Shown here piece after piece: positions 8,241-16,830 of a stretch of DNA of 64,000 nucleotides (the stretch's first letter is position 1; the number at the start of each line of letters is the position of its first letter). Location: NCBI GenBank assembly GCA_963734025.1, contig CAVTFR010000008.1:1-64000 (forward strand), in the 5' to 3' direction. Under the pieces are notes generated by a model, which was given only the letters and a program-made list of their open reading frames with translations, made no database searches and was not told the origin of the DNA. The stretch is from JACVRW01 sp963734025. GTDB taxonomy: Bacteria; Actinomycetota; Thermoleophilia; Solirubrobacterales; Thermoleophilaceae. The position numbers and the translations under genes were made by a program.

Positions 8241-8573
8241 GGCAGGCAGTCTCAGCGTCACACCCCGGCCCGTCAAGCACTTCCGATGCGACTCGACACT
8301 GCCCCGGTGCAACGTCTGACCCCTCCATCGAGGACCCATCCTTGAGCGTACGCGCCCGGGCTTGGGATCGCCGTAGGCTCGCCAGAGCATGGCGCGCGAG
8401 GCGGTACCGGTCTGCAGTAGCGACTCGTGTCGGCTCCATGCGACGTAGCCAGGACACGAACGTCGACCGTTGCGGCAGCTCGGTCCCCAACCCGAGAATG
8501 GACGGTCGCAAACGATTCCGCTGAGAAACGGGGTCAACTTTTTCGGATCACCGAGGCGTCAGCGTCCGTCGTA
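8241..8573. other. Gap without a supported gene
   Basis: About 330 bp lies between the STAS-like gene and the next minus-strand membrane protein. Frames crossing it are read-through extensions without start signals. It presumably holds the promoter of the STAS-like gene. I see no palindrome or repeat. Confidence 0.5.
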
Positions 8574-9176
8574 TCAAGTGATCTCCAGGGTGGATCGTGC
8601 GATCAGCTCGTAGGCCGACGCCTTGCGGCCGGCTTCGCGCCAGTCGAAGTAGCGGTACTCGATCACCATCCAGCTGACCACCCAGGCGACCGTGATCGTG
8701 ATTGCCGCCACGACCACCCACGCTGCGATCGCGAAGGCACTGTGGGCGTCATTGGCGGCGGCTGCGGCGGCATATGCGATCACCAGGCTGACCAGGGCGA
8801 ACACGAGGCCGAGCGGCAACTGTCGGCGACCCATGTTGCGAACGGCCATGGCGTCGCGCCACGCGACCGAGGCAAGGTACGCGGCCCGGCTGCGGAGCGC
8901 AGCCTGGGCCTCGGCGACGGGCACGTCCGGCGAAGCGCCATTGGGGAGGATCACACGAACCGTCAACTCATCCGGAAGCGTCTTCGCTGCGGCCAGTGTC
9001 GCGGCCAAGTCGTCGACTCCGGGCTGCGCCGGGCCGCGTTGCGGGACGAACGGTTCCGTCTCGGGCTCCACCAGCAGATCGCGAAGATCATCCAGTTGGA
9101 TCACCAGCAAATGCTCGCGGTCGAGCCGGGCAACCGTCTCGTCGAGCTGGCGGCTCGTCTCGCGGGGGACGTCCAT
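8574..9176 (-). CDS. Two-helix membrane protein of unknown function
   Basis: The 200-residue protein has a charged cytoplasmic-type N-terminal half (MDVPRETSRQLDETVARLDR) rich in Asp/Glu. Two adjacent hydrophobic helices follow (LPLGLVFALVSLVIAYAAAA and AIAAWVVVAAITITVAWVVS) near residues 120-165, and a short basic tail. I do not recognise a family. It is divergent from the K+-channel-like gene, with 130 bp between their starts, so the two may share a control region. Confidence 0.6.
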   Translation of the reverse strand: MDVPRETSRQLDETVARLDREHLLVIQLDDLRDLLVEPETEPFVPQRGPAQPGVDDLAATLAAAKTLPDELTVRVILPNGASPDVPVAEAQAALRSRAAYLASVAWRDAMAVRNMGRRQLPLGLVFALVSLVIAYAAAAAANDAHSAFAIAAWVVVAAITITVAWVVSWMVIEYRYFDWREAGRKASAYELIARSTLEIT

Positions 9177-9306
9177 GGAGCTCTGCGATGAACACTACGC
9201 CGGCGGGCCCGCCCGATCCAGCGTGCGGGCTCCCCGGTTCCATGTCGGCGCCGGGGGATCTCGTGCGGGGAGCAGGAGGGGCGCCTGCCGGCCCGAATGA
9301 CCACGG

Positions 9307-10053
9307 GTGCCCGATGAGGAGCACGCAGAGCGCACCAGCCGACAGGATGGTGGGCGCGGCCGCCGTGAGACCCTAATCGAGCTGGCTCAGCGGATCGGCA
9401 ACGTCTACGGCTTTGTCCTGGTCCTGATCCTGATCACGTTTGCCGTGATGATGACGCTGCCACCCGAGGGCTGGGGCGGACGCGTCACGGCGGTCGCGGT
9501 CGCGGGGCTGACCGCGATCGCCGCGTTCACGAGCTCCGACGTGCGCCCAGGGCGGGTGCGCCTGGCAGTCGTGGTCGCAGTCGCCGCCGTCGTGGTGGCG
9601 TTCATCGCCGAGGGCATCCCGTCAGAGCGCCTGGTCGGCGTGCCGTTTGGCGCCATCTCGGTCCTGCTGGCGATCGCGGCCATCACGATCCTGCGGCGCG
9701 TCATGGTCGGCGCCGGGCAGGTTGACTTTCGCACGATCAACGGGGTGGTCAGCGTCTACGCGCTGCTCGGCCTGCTTTTTGCGCTGTTCTACCTTGCGGT
9801 CGGTCGCTGGACCGACAGCGAGTTCTTCACCGGCGTGGCCGAAGCGGGTTCGAACGACTACCTCTTCTTCAGTTACACGACTCTCACATCAACCGGATAC
9901 GGCAACCTGATCCCGGCCGGGACGGTCGGCCAGTCCCTCGCGGTGTTCGAGGTGATGGTCGGCCAGATCTTTCTTGTCACCCTCGTCGCTGGGCTCGTGA
10001 GCAAATGGCGTCCCGGCGCCGGAAAGACCCGGGTCGGCGGGCGCAAGGCCTGA
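9307..10053 (+). CDS. Ion channel of the K+-channel pore family
   Basis: The 248-residue membrane protein has about six hydrophobic helices and ends in a classic pore region: a pore helix (YLFFSYTTL), the selectivity filter TSTGYGNLIP and a final helix (LAVFEVMVGQIFLVTLVAGL). TxGYG is the K+ filter signature. The helices before the pore carry no regular Arg/Lys ladder, so a voltage sensor is unlikely, and no C-terminal RCK domain follows. The start is taken as the GTG at 9307 (PDEEHAERTSR); no strong ribosome site is seen, so the N-terminus is uncertain. It is divergent from the membrane protein at 8574-9176. Confidence 0.8.
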   Translation: MPDEEHAERTSRQDGGRGRRETLIELAQRIGNVYGFVLVLILITFAVMMTLPPEGWGGRVTAVAVAGLTAIAAFTSSDVRPGRVRLAVVVAVAAVVVAFIAEGIPSERLVGVPFGAISVLLAIAAITILRRVMVGAGQVDFRTINGVVSVYALLGLLFALFYLAVGRWTDSEFFTGVAEAGSNDYLFFSYTTLTSTGYGNLIPAGTVGQSLAVFEVMVGQIFLVTLVAGLVSKWRPGAGKTRVGGRKA

Positions 10054-10169
10054 TGAGCCGGGTCGAGAGATGAGCGCCGCTCGCCACCCCCAAGGTGCGC
10101 GAGGGCCCTACGGCGCCGGGCGCGGCCGCGGGTGGTGGCTGCTCGCTCAGCGGACGGCGTGCGCCCAGT

Positions 10170-10430
10170 GAGCTCCAGCGCCCCGGCGCCTTGCCCGGCT
10201 CCGCTGCGCAGCGCTATCCCGGTGAGGATCTCGCGCACAATGCGATCGGCGACGAGCGCCGAGGAGTCGGCGGTGCCCACCCGGTTGGGGATTACTTCGA
10301 CCAGGTCGGCGCCCCCCAGCTCGAGCCGCCGAGCCACCTCGCGGACCGCCCAGAGGAGATCGGCGGAAGTGAGGCCGCCGGGCCCGGGCGGGCGGGCCTG
10401 AACGGGGCGGGCGGCCGCATCGTTAATTCC
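10170..10430 (-). pseudogene. C-terminal remnant of an agmatinase/arginase-family enzyme
   Basis: The minus strand encodes PGPGGLTSADLLWAVREVAR, then a LELGGADLVEVIPNRVGTADSS-type segment and ALVADRIVREILTGIAL. This closely follows the C-terminal third of ureohydrolases (agmatinase: agmatine to putrescine and urea). The metal-binding N-terminal two-thirds are absent. The frame runs on past the normal end without a stop until 9873. I read it as a deletion remnant. Its neighbour across a divergent gap is an aminobutyraldehyde-type dehydrogenase, the next enzyme class in agmatine/putrescine breakdown, which supports the call. Confidence 0.65.
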
Positions 10431-10609
10431 CATCGTGGCTCCCGAGCTCGCCGGGCTCGTGGACGCGGACTCACGGGCCGATCCGGTTGCGGCTGCCGCG
10501 TGACTCGTGATTGTTGCGCTGTGGTCCCGGCTGTGCCATAACGCCCCCACCGCGTTTGACCGGGCGGCGCCGGGCTGCGCGACAACACTCCGACCTGCGA
10601 GGTGATCCG

Positions 10610-12058
10610 ATGTCCGAGCCGCGCGAGCTCCGCAACTACATCAACGGAGAGTTCAAGCCGCCGCGCGATGGCGAGACGCTCGACATCGTGAATCCGTCGA
10701 CCGGCGAGGTCTATGCCACCTCGCCCCGGTCAGGCGCGGGGGACATCGAGGAGGCGATGCAGGCTGCTCAGAACGCCTTTGATGACGGCTGGCGCGACAC
10801 CACCCCGAGCGAGCGGATGGGAGCGCTGCTGAGGATGGCGGACGCCGTCGAGGACAACGCCGAGCGCTTGGTCGGGATCGAGTCCGAGAACACCGGCAAG
10901 CCCCAGGGCCTGACCCTCAGTGAAGAGATCCCTGCCATGTGCGACCAGATCCGCTTCTTCGCGGGCGCCGCGCGAATGCTCGAAGGGCGAGCGACCGCGG
11001 AGTACATGAGCGGATTCACGTCGTCGATCCGGCGCGAGCCGATCGGCGTGATCGGCTCGGTGGCACCGTGGAACTACCCGATGATGATGGCCGTCTGGAA
11101 GTTCGCTCCGGCGCTGGCGGCGGGAAACACGATGGTGCTCAAGCCCTCCGACACCACGCCGGCCAGCAGCATCTACATGGCCGAGCTGTTCGCTGACATC
11201 CTGCCCGCGGGCGTGTTCAACGTGGTCTGCGGAGACCGGGAGACCGGGGCAGGCGTGGTCAGTCACCCGATCCCGCAAATGGTCTCGATCACGGGCAGCA
11301 TCGCGGCCGGCAAGGCGGTGGCGCGAGCTGCGGCCGACACGCTCAAGCGCTGCCATCTCGAGCTGGGCGGCAAGGCCCCGGTCATCGTCTTCGACGACGC
11401 CGACATCGCGGTCGCGGCGGAGGACATCGCGGTCGCCGGCTACTTCAACGCCGGGCAGGACTGCACGGCGGCCACGCGGGTGCTGGCCAGCCGGCGCGTG
11501 GAGGACGACCTCGCGGCCGCGCTCGTCGAGCAGGCCGGTGAGGTCAAGCTGTCCAAGGACGAGGAACCAGGCTCCGAGGACTTCTTCATACCGCCCGTCA
11601 ACAACTCCAACCAGCTCGACCACGTCAGCGGCCTCGTCGAGCGCGCCCCCTCGCACGCCAAGGTGCTTGCGGGTGGCGAACGAGTGACCGACGACGGCTT
11701 CTTCTACGCCCCGACCGTGATCGATGGGCTCGAGGAGAGCGACGAGATGTCCCGGACCGAGATCTTCGGCCCGGTCATCACCGTGCAGACGTTCAGCGAC
11801 GAGGACGAGGCTCTGCGATGGGCGAACGGAACCCCGTACGGGCTGGCGTCAAGCGTCTGGACGAGCAACCACAAGCGGGCGCTGCGCGTGTCGCGACAGC
11901 TCGACTTCGGCTGCGTCTGGATCAACTGTCACATCCCGTTGGTGGCGGAGATGCCGCACGGCGGCTTCAAGGAGTCCGGCTACGGCAAGGATCTGTCGTC
12001 GTATTCCCTTGAGGAATACACGCGCGTCAAGCACGTCATGTCGGCGACCGAGGGGTAG
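10610..12058 (+). CDS. Aldehyde dehydrogenase, gamma-aminobutyraldehyde type
   Basis: This NAD(P)-dependent aldehyde dehydrogenase of 482 residues has normal length for the family. The cofactor-binding SVAPWNYPMMM and KPSDTTP segments, the catalytic Glu motif (HLELGGKAPVIVFDDAD) and the catalytic Cys (YFNAGQDCTAATRV) are all present. The sequence style (FNAGQDC, GFKESGYGKDLS) is that of the aminobutyraldehyde/betaine-aldehyde group, which oxidises 4-aminobutanal from putrescine to GABA. The start at 10610 follows GAGGTGATCCG. An agmatinase remnant lies upstream, an amino-acid/polyamine-type permease downstream and a broken polyamine-type acetyltransferase beyond, so a polyamine role is likely but not proven. 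Confidence 0.85.
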   Translation: MSEPRELRNYINGEFKPPRDGETLDIVNPSTGEVYATSPRSGAGDIEEAMQAAQNAFDDGWRDTTPSERMGALLRMADAVEDNAERLVGIESENTGKPQGLTLSEEIPAMCDQIRFFAGAARMLEGRATAEYMSGFTSSIRREPIGVIGSVAPWNYPMMMAVWKFAPALAAGNTMVLKPSDTTPASSIYMAELFADILPAGVFNVVCGDRETGAGVVSHPIPQMVSITGSIAAGKAVARAAADTLKRCHLELGGKAPVIVFDDADIAVAAEDIAVAGYFNAGQDCTAATRVLASRRVEDDLAAALVEQAGEVKLSKDEEPGSEDFFIPPVNNSNQLDHVSGLVERAPSHAKVLAGGERVTDDGFFYAPTVIDGLEESDEMSRTEIFGPVITVQTFSDEDEALRWANGTPYGLASSVWTSNHKRALRVSRQLDFGCVWINCHIPLVAEMPHGGFKESGYGKDLSSYSLEEYTRVKHVMSATEG

Positions 12059-12219
12059 GCGCCCGCGCGCCGACGCTCCGCGTAGAAGGCGAGCCCGAGA
12101 CGCTGGCCGCTGAGGACTTCTGCTCGATGTCATAGGCTCGGCGCGGTCGTGGCCGGCTCGTCACCCCTCAGGGCAAGGCGCTCGAAGTCGCCCATGCTCA
12201 CGAGCACGGGGCGCGCAAG

Positions 12220-13500
12220 TTGACTGTCCGTGGCGCCGCCTTCCTCGGCATCGGGGCGATGGTCGGGGCGGGCATCTTTGCGCTGCTAGGCGAGGCGGGT
12301 GCGGTCGCGGGCGCCGCGGTCTGGCTGTCGTTTCTGCTGGCCGGAATCGTGGCCGGGCTGCTCGGCTACACCGTCGTCAAGCTCGGGGTACGGTTCCCCT
12401 CCTCGGGCGGGCTGATCGCGTATCTCATCGAGGGGTTCGGGAACGGACGCCTGGTGGGGATCGCCTCGTGGCTGGGCTACTTCGCCGCGATCGTGATCGT
12501 GTGCTCGATGGTGGCGGTTGCGTTCGGCAGCTACGCGTCCTCGCTGTTCATCGGCGACGACGCCGCGAGCGGTTGGGACAACGTCTTCAGCTCGGCCGTC
12601 GTCCTCGGAATGCTGGCGATCAACCTGGTCGGCTCGCGTGTCGTGGATCGGGCGCAGTCGCTGATCGTCGTCGTCCTGCTCGCGGTGTTCGCCGTCTTTA
12701 TCTGCGTGACCATCGTCGACATCGACGTCGACCTGCTGGCCTTCAGCGGCTACCCCTCGTTATCGGACATCGTCGCGAGCGTCGCGCTGACGTTTTTCGC
12801 CTATCTGGGCTTCAGCGTGATCACATTCTCAGTAGGCGACCTGGCCGACCCGGCACGCGAGCTGCCGAAGGCGATGTACCTCGCTTTGGGTGTGACGAGC
12901 GCCACCTACGTGCTGATTTCGCTGGGCGTCTTCGGGACGCTCACGGTCGACGAGGTAACCGGCTTCGGCGAGACCGCGATCGCGGAGGCCGCCCGACCCA
13001 CGCTCGGACAGGCGGGCTTCGTAATGATGGCCGTCGCCGCCCTGCTGGCAACGGCCTCGTCAGTCAACGCGACGCTCTATGCCTCTGCCGGCCTGACCAC
13101 GATGCTCGCCAAGGTCGGGCAGTTCCCCACGTTCTTCGGGCGAGACTCGCCGCTCGGCTCTCACGCCGGACTGATGATCACGAGCGGGCTCGTGATCGCC
13201 GTCGCCAACCTGATCGATCTCTCCGCGATCGCGTCCGTCGGCAGCGCCTGCTCGCTGGCGATCTTCCTGCTCGTCGGCATCGCGGGCTACCGGCGGCGGG
13301 CCGACACGAATTCCCGCGGCGAGATCGTCCTTGCGGCGATCGCCGTCACCGCCATCGTTCTCGTCTTCTTCGCCGCCGACACGCTGCGCAACGCGCCCGA
13401 GACGTTCGCCGCGATTGTCGCGATCTTGCTGCTGGCGATCGCCCTCGACTTCATCTGGAAGCGCAGCGCCCCGCCGACAGCGATCACGTCCGACGGGTGA
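12220..13500 (+). CDS. APC-family amino acid/polyamine permease
   Basis: The 426-residue protein has about twelve transmembrane helices. It begins with the family signature GIGAMVGAGIFALLGEAGAVAG in helix 1, which forms the substrate-binding unwound segment. The conserved FFAYLGFSVITF (helix 6) and ATASSVNATLYA segments are visible. The start is taken as TTG at 12220; the reading frame is open for some distance upstream, so the true N-terminus may be longer. It lies about 160 bp after the aldehyde dehydrogenase and just before an acetyltransferase remnant. Uptake of an amino acid or polyamine is the natural inference. Confidence 0.85.
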   Translation: MTVRGAAFLGIGAMVGAGIFALLGEAGAVAGAAVWLSFLLAGIVAGLLGYTVVKLGVRFPSSGGLIAYLIEGFGNGRLVGIASWLGYFAAIVIVCSMVAVAFGSYASSLFIGDDAASGWDNVFSSAVVLGMLAINLVGSRVVDRAQSLIVVVLLAVFAVFICVTIVDIDVDLLAFSGYPSLSDIVASVALTFFAYLGFSVITFSVGDLADPARELPKAMYLALGVTSATYVLISLGVFGTLTVDEVTGFGETAIAEAARPTLGQAGFVMMAVAALLATASSVNATLYASAGLTTMLAKVGQFPTFFGRDSPLGSHAGLMITSGLVIAVANLIDLSAIASVGSACSLAIFLLVGIAGYRRRADTNSRGEIVLAAIAVTAIVLVFFAADTLRNAPETFAAIVAILLLAIALDFIWKRSAPPTAITSDG

Positions 13501-13510
13501 GGAGGGTTGA

Positions 13511-13952
13511 CCCGCGGCAGGAAGCGTCACGGACTCGTTGCGCGAAGCCGCCGAACACCCAGACGCTCACGCCCTGTACTGGGCGGTTCATGCCGAGGAC
13601 ACGCCGGTCGGCTTCGTGATGATCGCCGACGAGGTCGGAAGTCCCGAGTACATCCCGCACTACCTGTGGAAGCAGCTCAACGACGAGCGTTACCAGCGGC
13701 AAGGCTTCGGCACTGCAACACTCGACCTGATCGTCGAGTACTTCCATGGCCGACCCGGAATCGAGGCGCTGAACACGAGCGCCGGCCAGGGCGACGGCAG
13801 CCCGATCAGCTCCTACGAGCGCCTTCGGCTTCGAGCGAACCGGTGAGGTCCGGTTCGACGAGGTGGTGCTTCGGCTCAGGCTCCGTTTGCTCGAGCTCGG
13901 CCCGCTCGGGTTCGGTTTCCCCGCGAGTGGGTATATTCATCCAATAGGGTGA
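13511..13952 (+). pseudogene. Truncated, frameshifted GNAT acetyltransferase (spermidine-type)
   Basis: The readable part runs VTDSLREAAEHPDAHALYWA, then AEDTPVGFVMIADE, YLWKQLNDERYQRQGFGTAT (acetyl-CoA loop QGFGTA) and SAGQGDGSPIS. After one extra C near 13822 the natural continuation FGFERTGEVRFDEVVLRLRL is in another frame. About 35 residues expected at the N-terminus are missing, the frame opening right after the permease gene. The style matches the BltD-like spermine/spermidine N-acetyltransferase branch of GNAT enzymes. It is therefore broken at both ends. A TTG at 13538 could start a short non-functional product. Confidence 0.65.
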
Positions 13953-13956
13953 ATAT
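13933..13956. promoter_or_regulatory. Palindromic operator before the DUF899/ArsR operon
   Basis: Inverted repeat ATATTCATCC - AATA - GGGTGAATAT, arms matching at 9 of 10 positions, ends 24 bp before the DUF899 start. It is AT-rich against a very GC-rich background. Size and symmetry fit an ArsR-family repressor site, and an ArsR gene is third in the operon, so autoregulation is a fair inference. Confidence 0.6.
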
Positions 13957-13980
13957 TCTGACCGAGTTAAAGGAGGAGCC

Positions 13981-14736
13981 ATGGAGCTGCCGCCGATCGT
14001 CAGTGAGCAGGAGTGGCAGGAGGCGCGAGACGCGCTGTTGGTGAAGGAGAAGGAGCTCACCCACGCGCGTGACGCGATGGCGGCCGAGCGCCGCCGGATG
14101 CCGCGGATGCTGGTTGAGAAGGACTACGAGTTCGACGGGCCGGACGGGCGGGTGAGCCTGCTGGACATGTTCGAGGGCCGCCGGCAGCTGATCGTCTACC
14201 GGTTCTTCTATGAGCCCGGCGTGAGCGGCTGGCCGGAGAAGGGCTGCCCCGGCTGCTCGATGATGGCCGACCAGCGCGCTCATCCAGCGCATCTGAACGC
14301 GCGCGACACGATGTTCTCGCACGTCTCGCGGGCGCCCCAGGCGGACATCCAGCGGCTGCAGGAGAAGATGGGCTGGGAGCACATCCCCTGGTACACCGTC
14401 ATCGACGACTTCGACAAGGACTTCGGCGTCGACGAGTGGCACGCGACCAACGTCTTCCTGCGGGTCGGGGATCGGATCTACCGCACCTACACCGTCGACG
14501 GGCGCGGCGACGAGGCTCTCGGCAGCACGTTCAGCTACCTCGACATCACGCCGCTCGGCCGCCAGGAGGAGTTTGAGGACTCGCCCGAGGGCTACCCGCA
14601 GGAGCCGCCCGGCGGCGACACCTGGTGGCGGCGCCACGACGAGTACGAGTCGGATCCGCCCCCGCTGCCGCTCGACGACGAGACGCTGATCGCCGCCGAC
14701 GACCGGACGCGCAGCGCGGCCGGGCGCGCGACGTGA
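13981..14736 (+). CDS. DUF899-family thioredoxin-like protein
   Basis: The 251-residue protein matches the DUF899 family by its opening (PPIVSEQEWQEARDALLVKE), the VYRFFYEPGV segment and a CPGC motif at 89-92 in a thioredoxin-like fold, followed by HLNARDTMF. Members are often called DUF899 or AhpC-like; a redox role is suggested by the CxxC but the substrate is unknown. The ribosome site AAGGAGGAGCC is strong. It is first in a four-gene operon whose members all overlap by 4 bp, controlled by the palindrome at 13933-13956. Confidence 0.85.
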   Translation: MELPPIVSEQEWQEARDALLVKEKELTHARDAMAAERRRMPRMLVEKDYEFDGPDGRVSLLDMFEGRRQLIVYRFFYEPGVSGWPEKGCPGCSMMADQRAHPAHLNARDTMFSHVSRAPQADIQRLQEKMGWEHIPWYTVIDDFDKDFGVDEWHATNVFLRVGDRIYRTYTVDGRGDEALGSTFSYLDITPLGRQEEFEDSPEGYPQEPPGGDTWWRRHDEYESDPPPLPLDDETLIAADDRTRSAAGRAT

Positions 14737-14870
14737 CGCCGCTCGCCCACGTCGCCGGTGTTCCGGTCGAGGAGCTGGCGCTCACGGCGGCCGGCGCCGG
14801 CAGCGCGCTCCTCGTCGCCCGCACCTGGCTGTCGCTGCGCTTGCGAGGGCGCCGGGGCTCGTCGGCATGA
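14733..14870 (+). CDS. Small single-helix membrane protein, 45 aa
   Basis: This tiny gene fills the space between DUF899 and ArsR exactly. Its GTG start at 14733 overlaps the upstream TGA, and its own TGA overlaps the ArsR ATG at 14867. The product has one hydrophobic stretch (LALTAAGAGSALLVARTWLS) and a basic tail (LRLRGRRGSSA), giving a cytoplasmic-end-in membrane peptide. No homologue is recognised. The perfect 4-bp overlaps on both sides argue that it is translated. It might anchor or modulate a partner in the operon. Confidence 0.6.
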   Translation: MTPLAHVAGVPVEELALTAAGAGSALLVARTWLSLRLRGRRGSSA

Positions 14871-15202
14871 CGACCGCGACACTGGACCGCGTGTTCTCCG
14901 CGGTCTCCGATCCGACGCGCCGCGCGATCCTGGCGCGGCTCGCGGACTCGGATGCCCGCGTCACGGACCTCGCCGGCGACTTCCCGATCTCACTGAACTC
15001 GACCTCAAAGCACATCCGTGTGCTCGAGGGCGCAGGTCTGGTGCGGCGCGAGGTCCGTGGGCGCGAGCACATCCTGAGCCTCGAGGCGGAGCCGCTCGCG
15101 GACGCAGCCGAATGGATCGGGCACTACCGCCGCTTCTGGAGCGACCAGCTCGCCTCGCTCGACCGCTTCGTCACCCGCGAGGCCGAGGAGGAGGCGACGT
15201 GA
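14867..15202 (+). CDS. ArsR-family transcriptional regulator
   Basis: This 111-residue winged-helix protein has the family opening (RVFSAVSDPTRRAILARLAD), the recognition helix region (FPISLNSTSKHIRVLEGAGL) and the wing (VRREVRGREHILSLE). There is no Cys-rich metal site, so it belongs to the SdpR-like group usually paired with an SRPBCC gene rather than to metal sensors. That pairing is seen here: the SRPBCC gene overlaps its stop. It probably represses its own operon through the palindrome at 13933-13956. Confidence 0.88.
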   Translation: MTTATLDRVFSAVSDPTRRAILARLADSDARVTDLAGDFPISLNSTSKHIRVLEGAGLVRREVRGREHILSLEAEPLADAAEWIGHYRRFWSDQLASLDRFVTREAEEEAT

Positions 15203-15651
15203 CCGCCCCCGGCGAATTCACCGTGACCGTGCGGCGCGAGATCGCCGCCCCGGCCGAGACGCTCTTCGACGCCTGGCTCGACGCCGAGAGCCTTGGCACC
15301 TGGATGCGACCGCGGGTGGTCCGTGAGACTCGGGCCGAGACCGATCCGCGCGAGGGCGGCGAGTTCCGCATCGTCATGGTCCGCGACCAAAGCGACATCC
15401 TCCACCAGGGGACGTACCGGGAGATCGACCGGCCCAGCCGGCTCGTCTTCACGTGGTCCTCGTCCGCGACCGACCACCGCGACTCCGTCATCACCGTCAC
15501 GTTCGAGCCCCTGGAGAGCGGTTCGACGATGGTCGAGATCCACCAGGTCGGCCTACCCGACGAGGAGTCCCGGGCCGGCCACACCGAGGGCTGGTCCGAC
15601 GCCCTCGCCGAGCTCGAGCGTCAGCACGGACGGTCGTCCCGAGACGTCTGA
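15199..15651 (+). CDS. SRPBCC (AHSA1-type) domain protein
   Basis: The 150-residue protein has the START/Bet v1-like fold of the AHSA1 family: an opening strand (FTVTVRREIAAPAETLFDAW), GTWMRPRVV, a GGEFRIVM strand, the LVFTWSS segment and a long C-terminal helix after GHTEGWSDALAELE. Members bind hydrophobic ligands. The GTG start at 15199 overlaps the ArsR stop; the frame is open further upstream but inside ArsR. It is the last gene of the DUF899-ArsR operon and ends 54 bp from the convergent GH6 gene. Confidence 0.85.
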   Translation: MTAPGEFTVTVRREIAAPAETLFDAWLDAESLGTWMRPRVVRETRAETDPREGGEFRIVMVRDQSDILHQGTYREIDRPSRLVFTWSSSATDHRDSVITVTFEPLESGSTMVEIHQVGLPDEESRAGHTEGWSDALAELERQHGRSSRDV

Positions 15652-15705
15652 AAGGACGAGCAGCGAGCGGCTGGGCACCAGAATCGGGCGCGACTGCTTC
15701 GGCAC

Positions 15706-16830
15706 CTACGGGATCCCGAAGGCGCGGCGGGGGTAGCGCTTGAAGTGGCCGAGGCGCGTGCCTCTCGGCGGCTTCTCCCAATCGGTGGCCAGGCGCGAGT
15801 AGCTGAGTGCCCGCGGCGCGTACCACCTGATCGGCCGCCCCGAGCAGGCTTGTGCGAAGCCGGGACGGCTGATCCAGAGGTAGGCGTCCACCGCGGGGTT
15901 CGACGTGATGGTGGTGGGGGCCGGTCCCAGCCCACGGAGGCCGGGGTTGCACCAGATGTTGATCGTGCGGGAGATGTGGCGGCGGCGGTTGATCGACTTC
16001 CGGTAGTGCACCGGCCCGCGACCGTTCTCCGCCGTGTTGACGATGAAGTGCTTGCCTCCTGTGCGGCGGGAGATATCGAGCCCGTACTGGATGTTCGCCG
16101 CCGTCCAGTCGAAATGCGAGGCGTTCAGCATGAAGCCGCGTACTTTCGCTATCCCGATCGTTTGGAGCTGCTTGGCGGTTCTGCGGGCGGACTCCCAATC
16201 GGACGCCCCGCCTTCCAGATAGACGGTCGCGTTCGGAAGCCGGGAGAGTACGTCGACGCCGTGGCGGAGCAGCCGGTAGCGATCGTCGCGGCGGCTGGGG
16301 GCCAGGCAGTTGATCGTTCCGAGCGAGTCCGGCTCGAAGCCGATCACCACGCGATCGCCGCCGATGGCCCGCGCGAGGGCGTCGTACCACTGCCGGGCTG
16401 CTTCATCCCCTGCCGGGCCCCCTCCCTGGTAGGTGGGAGAGCAGCGGTTCGTCTCGGCGCGGCGCACGACGAAGACGGGGATCGCCCCAGCGGCCTTGGC
16501 GGCATCGATCCGGCGGCGAGCCTCGAACCCGGGATTCGGCCCGGTGGACGCCTCGAGCCAGATGCTCCTGGGCTCGCGGGCGATCTTCCAGACGAGATCG
16601 GCCTTCCTCTTCTCGCCGCGCCGGCTGTAGGTCGTCCACGCCGCCCAGGCGGGCGAGTTGTGGTCGACGTAGAAGCTGAGGCCGGCGAGGGGATTGGGAC
16701 TGGCCGGGTCGACCCCGCGAGGGTCAGGCCCCGCGACCGCCGCGCCTGGACCGGCGATGGACGTGGCGGCGAGCAGGGCGCCGGCAACGAGCAGCGGTAT
16801 CGGCCGGGATCTGCTTCGAGGCCCGAACAT
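15706..16830 (-). CDS. Secreted GH6-like (cellobiohydrolase fold) protein
   Basis: The 374-residue protein has a signal peptide (RSRPIPLLVAGALLAATSIA, cleavage near AVAG) followed by a glycoside hydrolase family 6 domain. Recognisable family blocks are VVIGFEPDSLG (with the presumed proton-donor Asp), HFIVNTAENGRGP, CNPGLRGLGPAPTT and DAYLWISRPG. Two usually conserved acidic positions look altered: the RDC block reads NRC (in AETNRCS) and the DAGH block reads LEGGASDW. It may therefore be a modified or non-catalytic beta-glucan-binding protein. It is monocistronic, convergent with the SRPBCC gene. Confidence 0.8.
   Translation of the reverse strand: MFGPRSRSRPIPLLVAGALLAATSIAGPGAAVAGPDPRGVDPASPNPLAGLSFYVDHNSPAWAAWTTYSRRGEKRKADLVWKIAREPRSIWLEASTGPNPGFEARRRIDAAKAAGAIPVFVVRRAETNRCSPTYQGGGPAGDEAARQWYDALARAIGGDRVVIGFEPDSLGTINCLAPSRRDDRYRLLRHGVDVLSRLPNATVYLEGGASDWESARRTAKQLQTIGIAKVRGFMLNASHFDWTAANIQYGLDISRRTGGKHFIVNTAENGRGPVHYRKSINRRRHISRTINIWCNPGLRGLGPAPTTITSNPAVDAYLWISRPGFAQACSGRPIRWYAPRALSYSRLATDWEKPPRGTRLGHFKRYPRRAFGIP

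Noticed and set aside
9188..9376. Small plus-strand frame starting MNTTPAGPPDPACG
   Set aside because: Low-complexity composition, no ribosome site, and it overlaps the start of the K+-channel-like gene in another frame.
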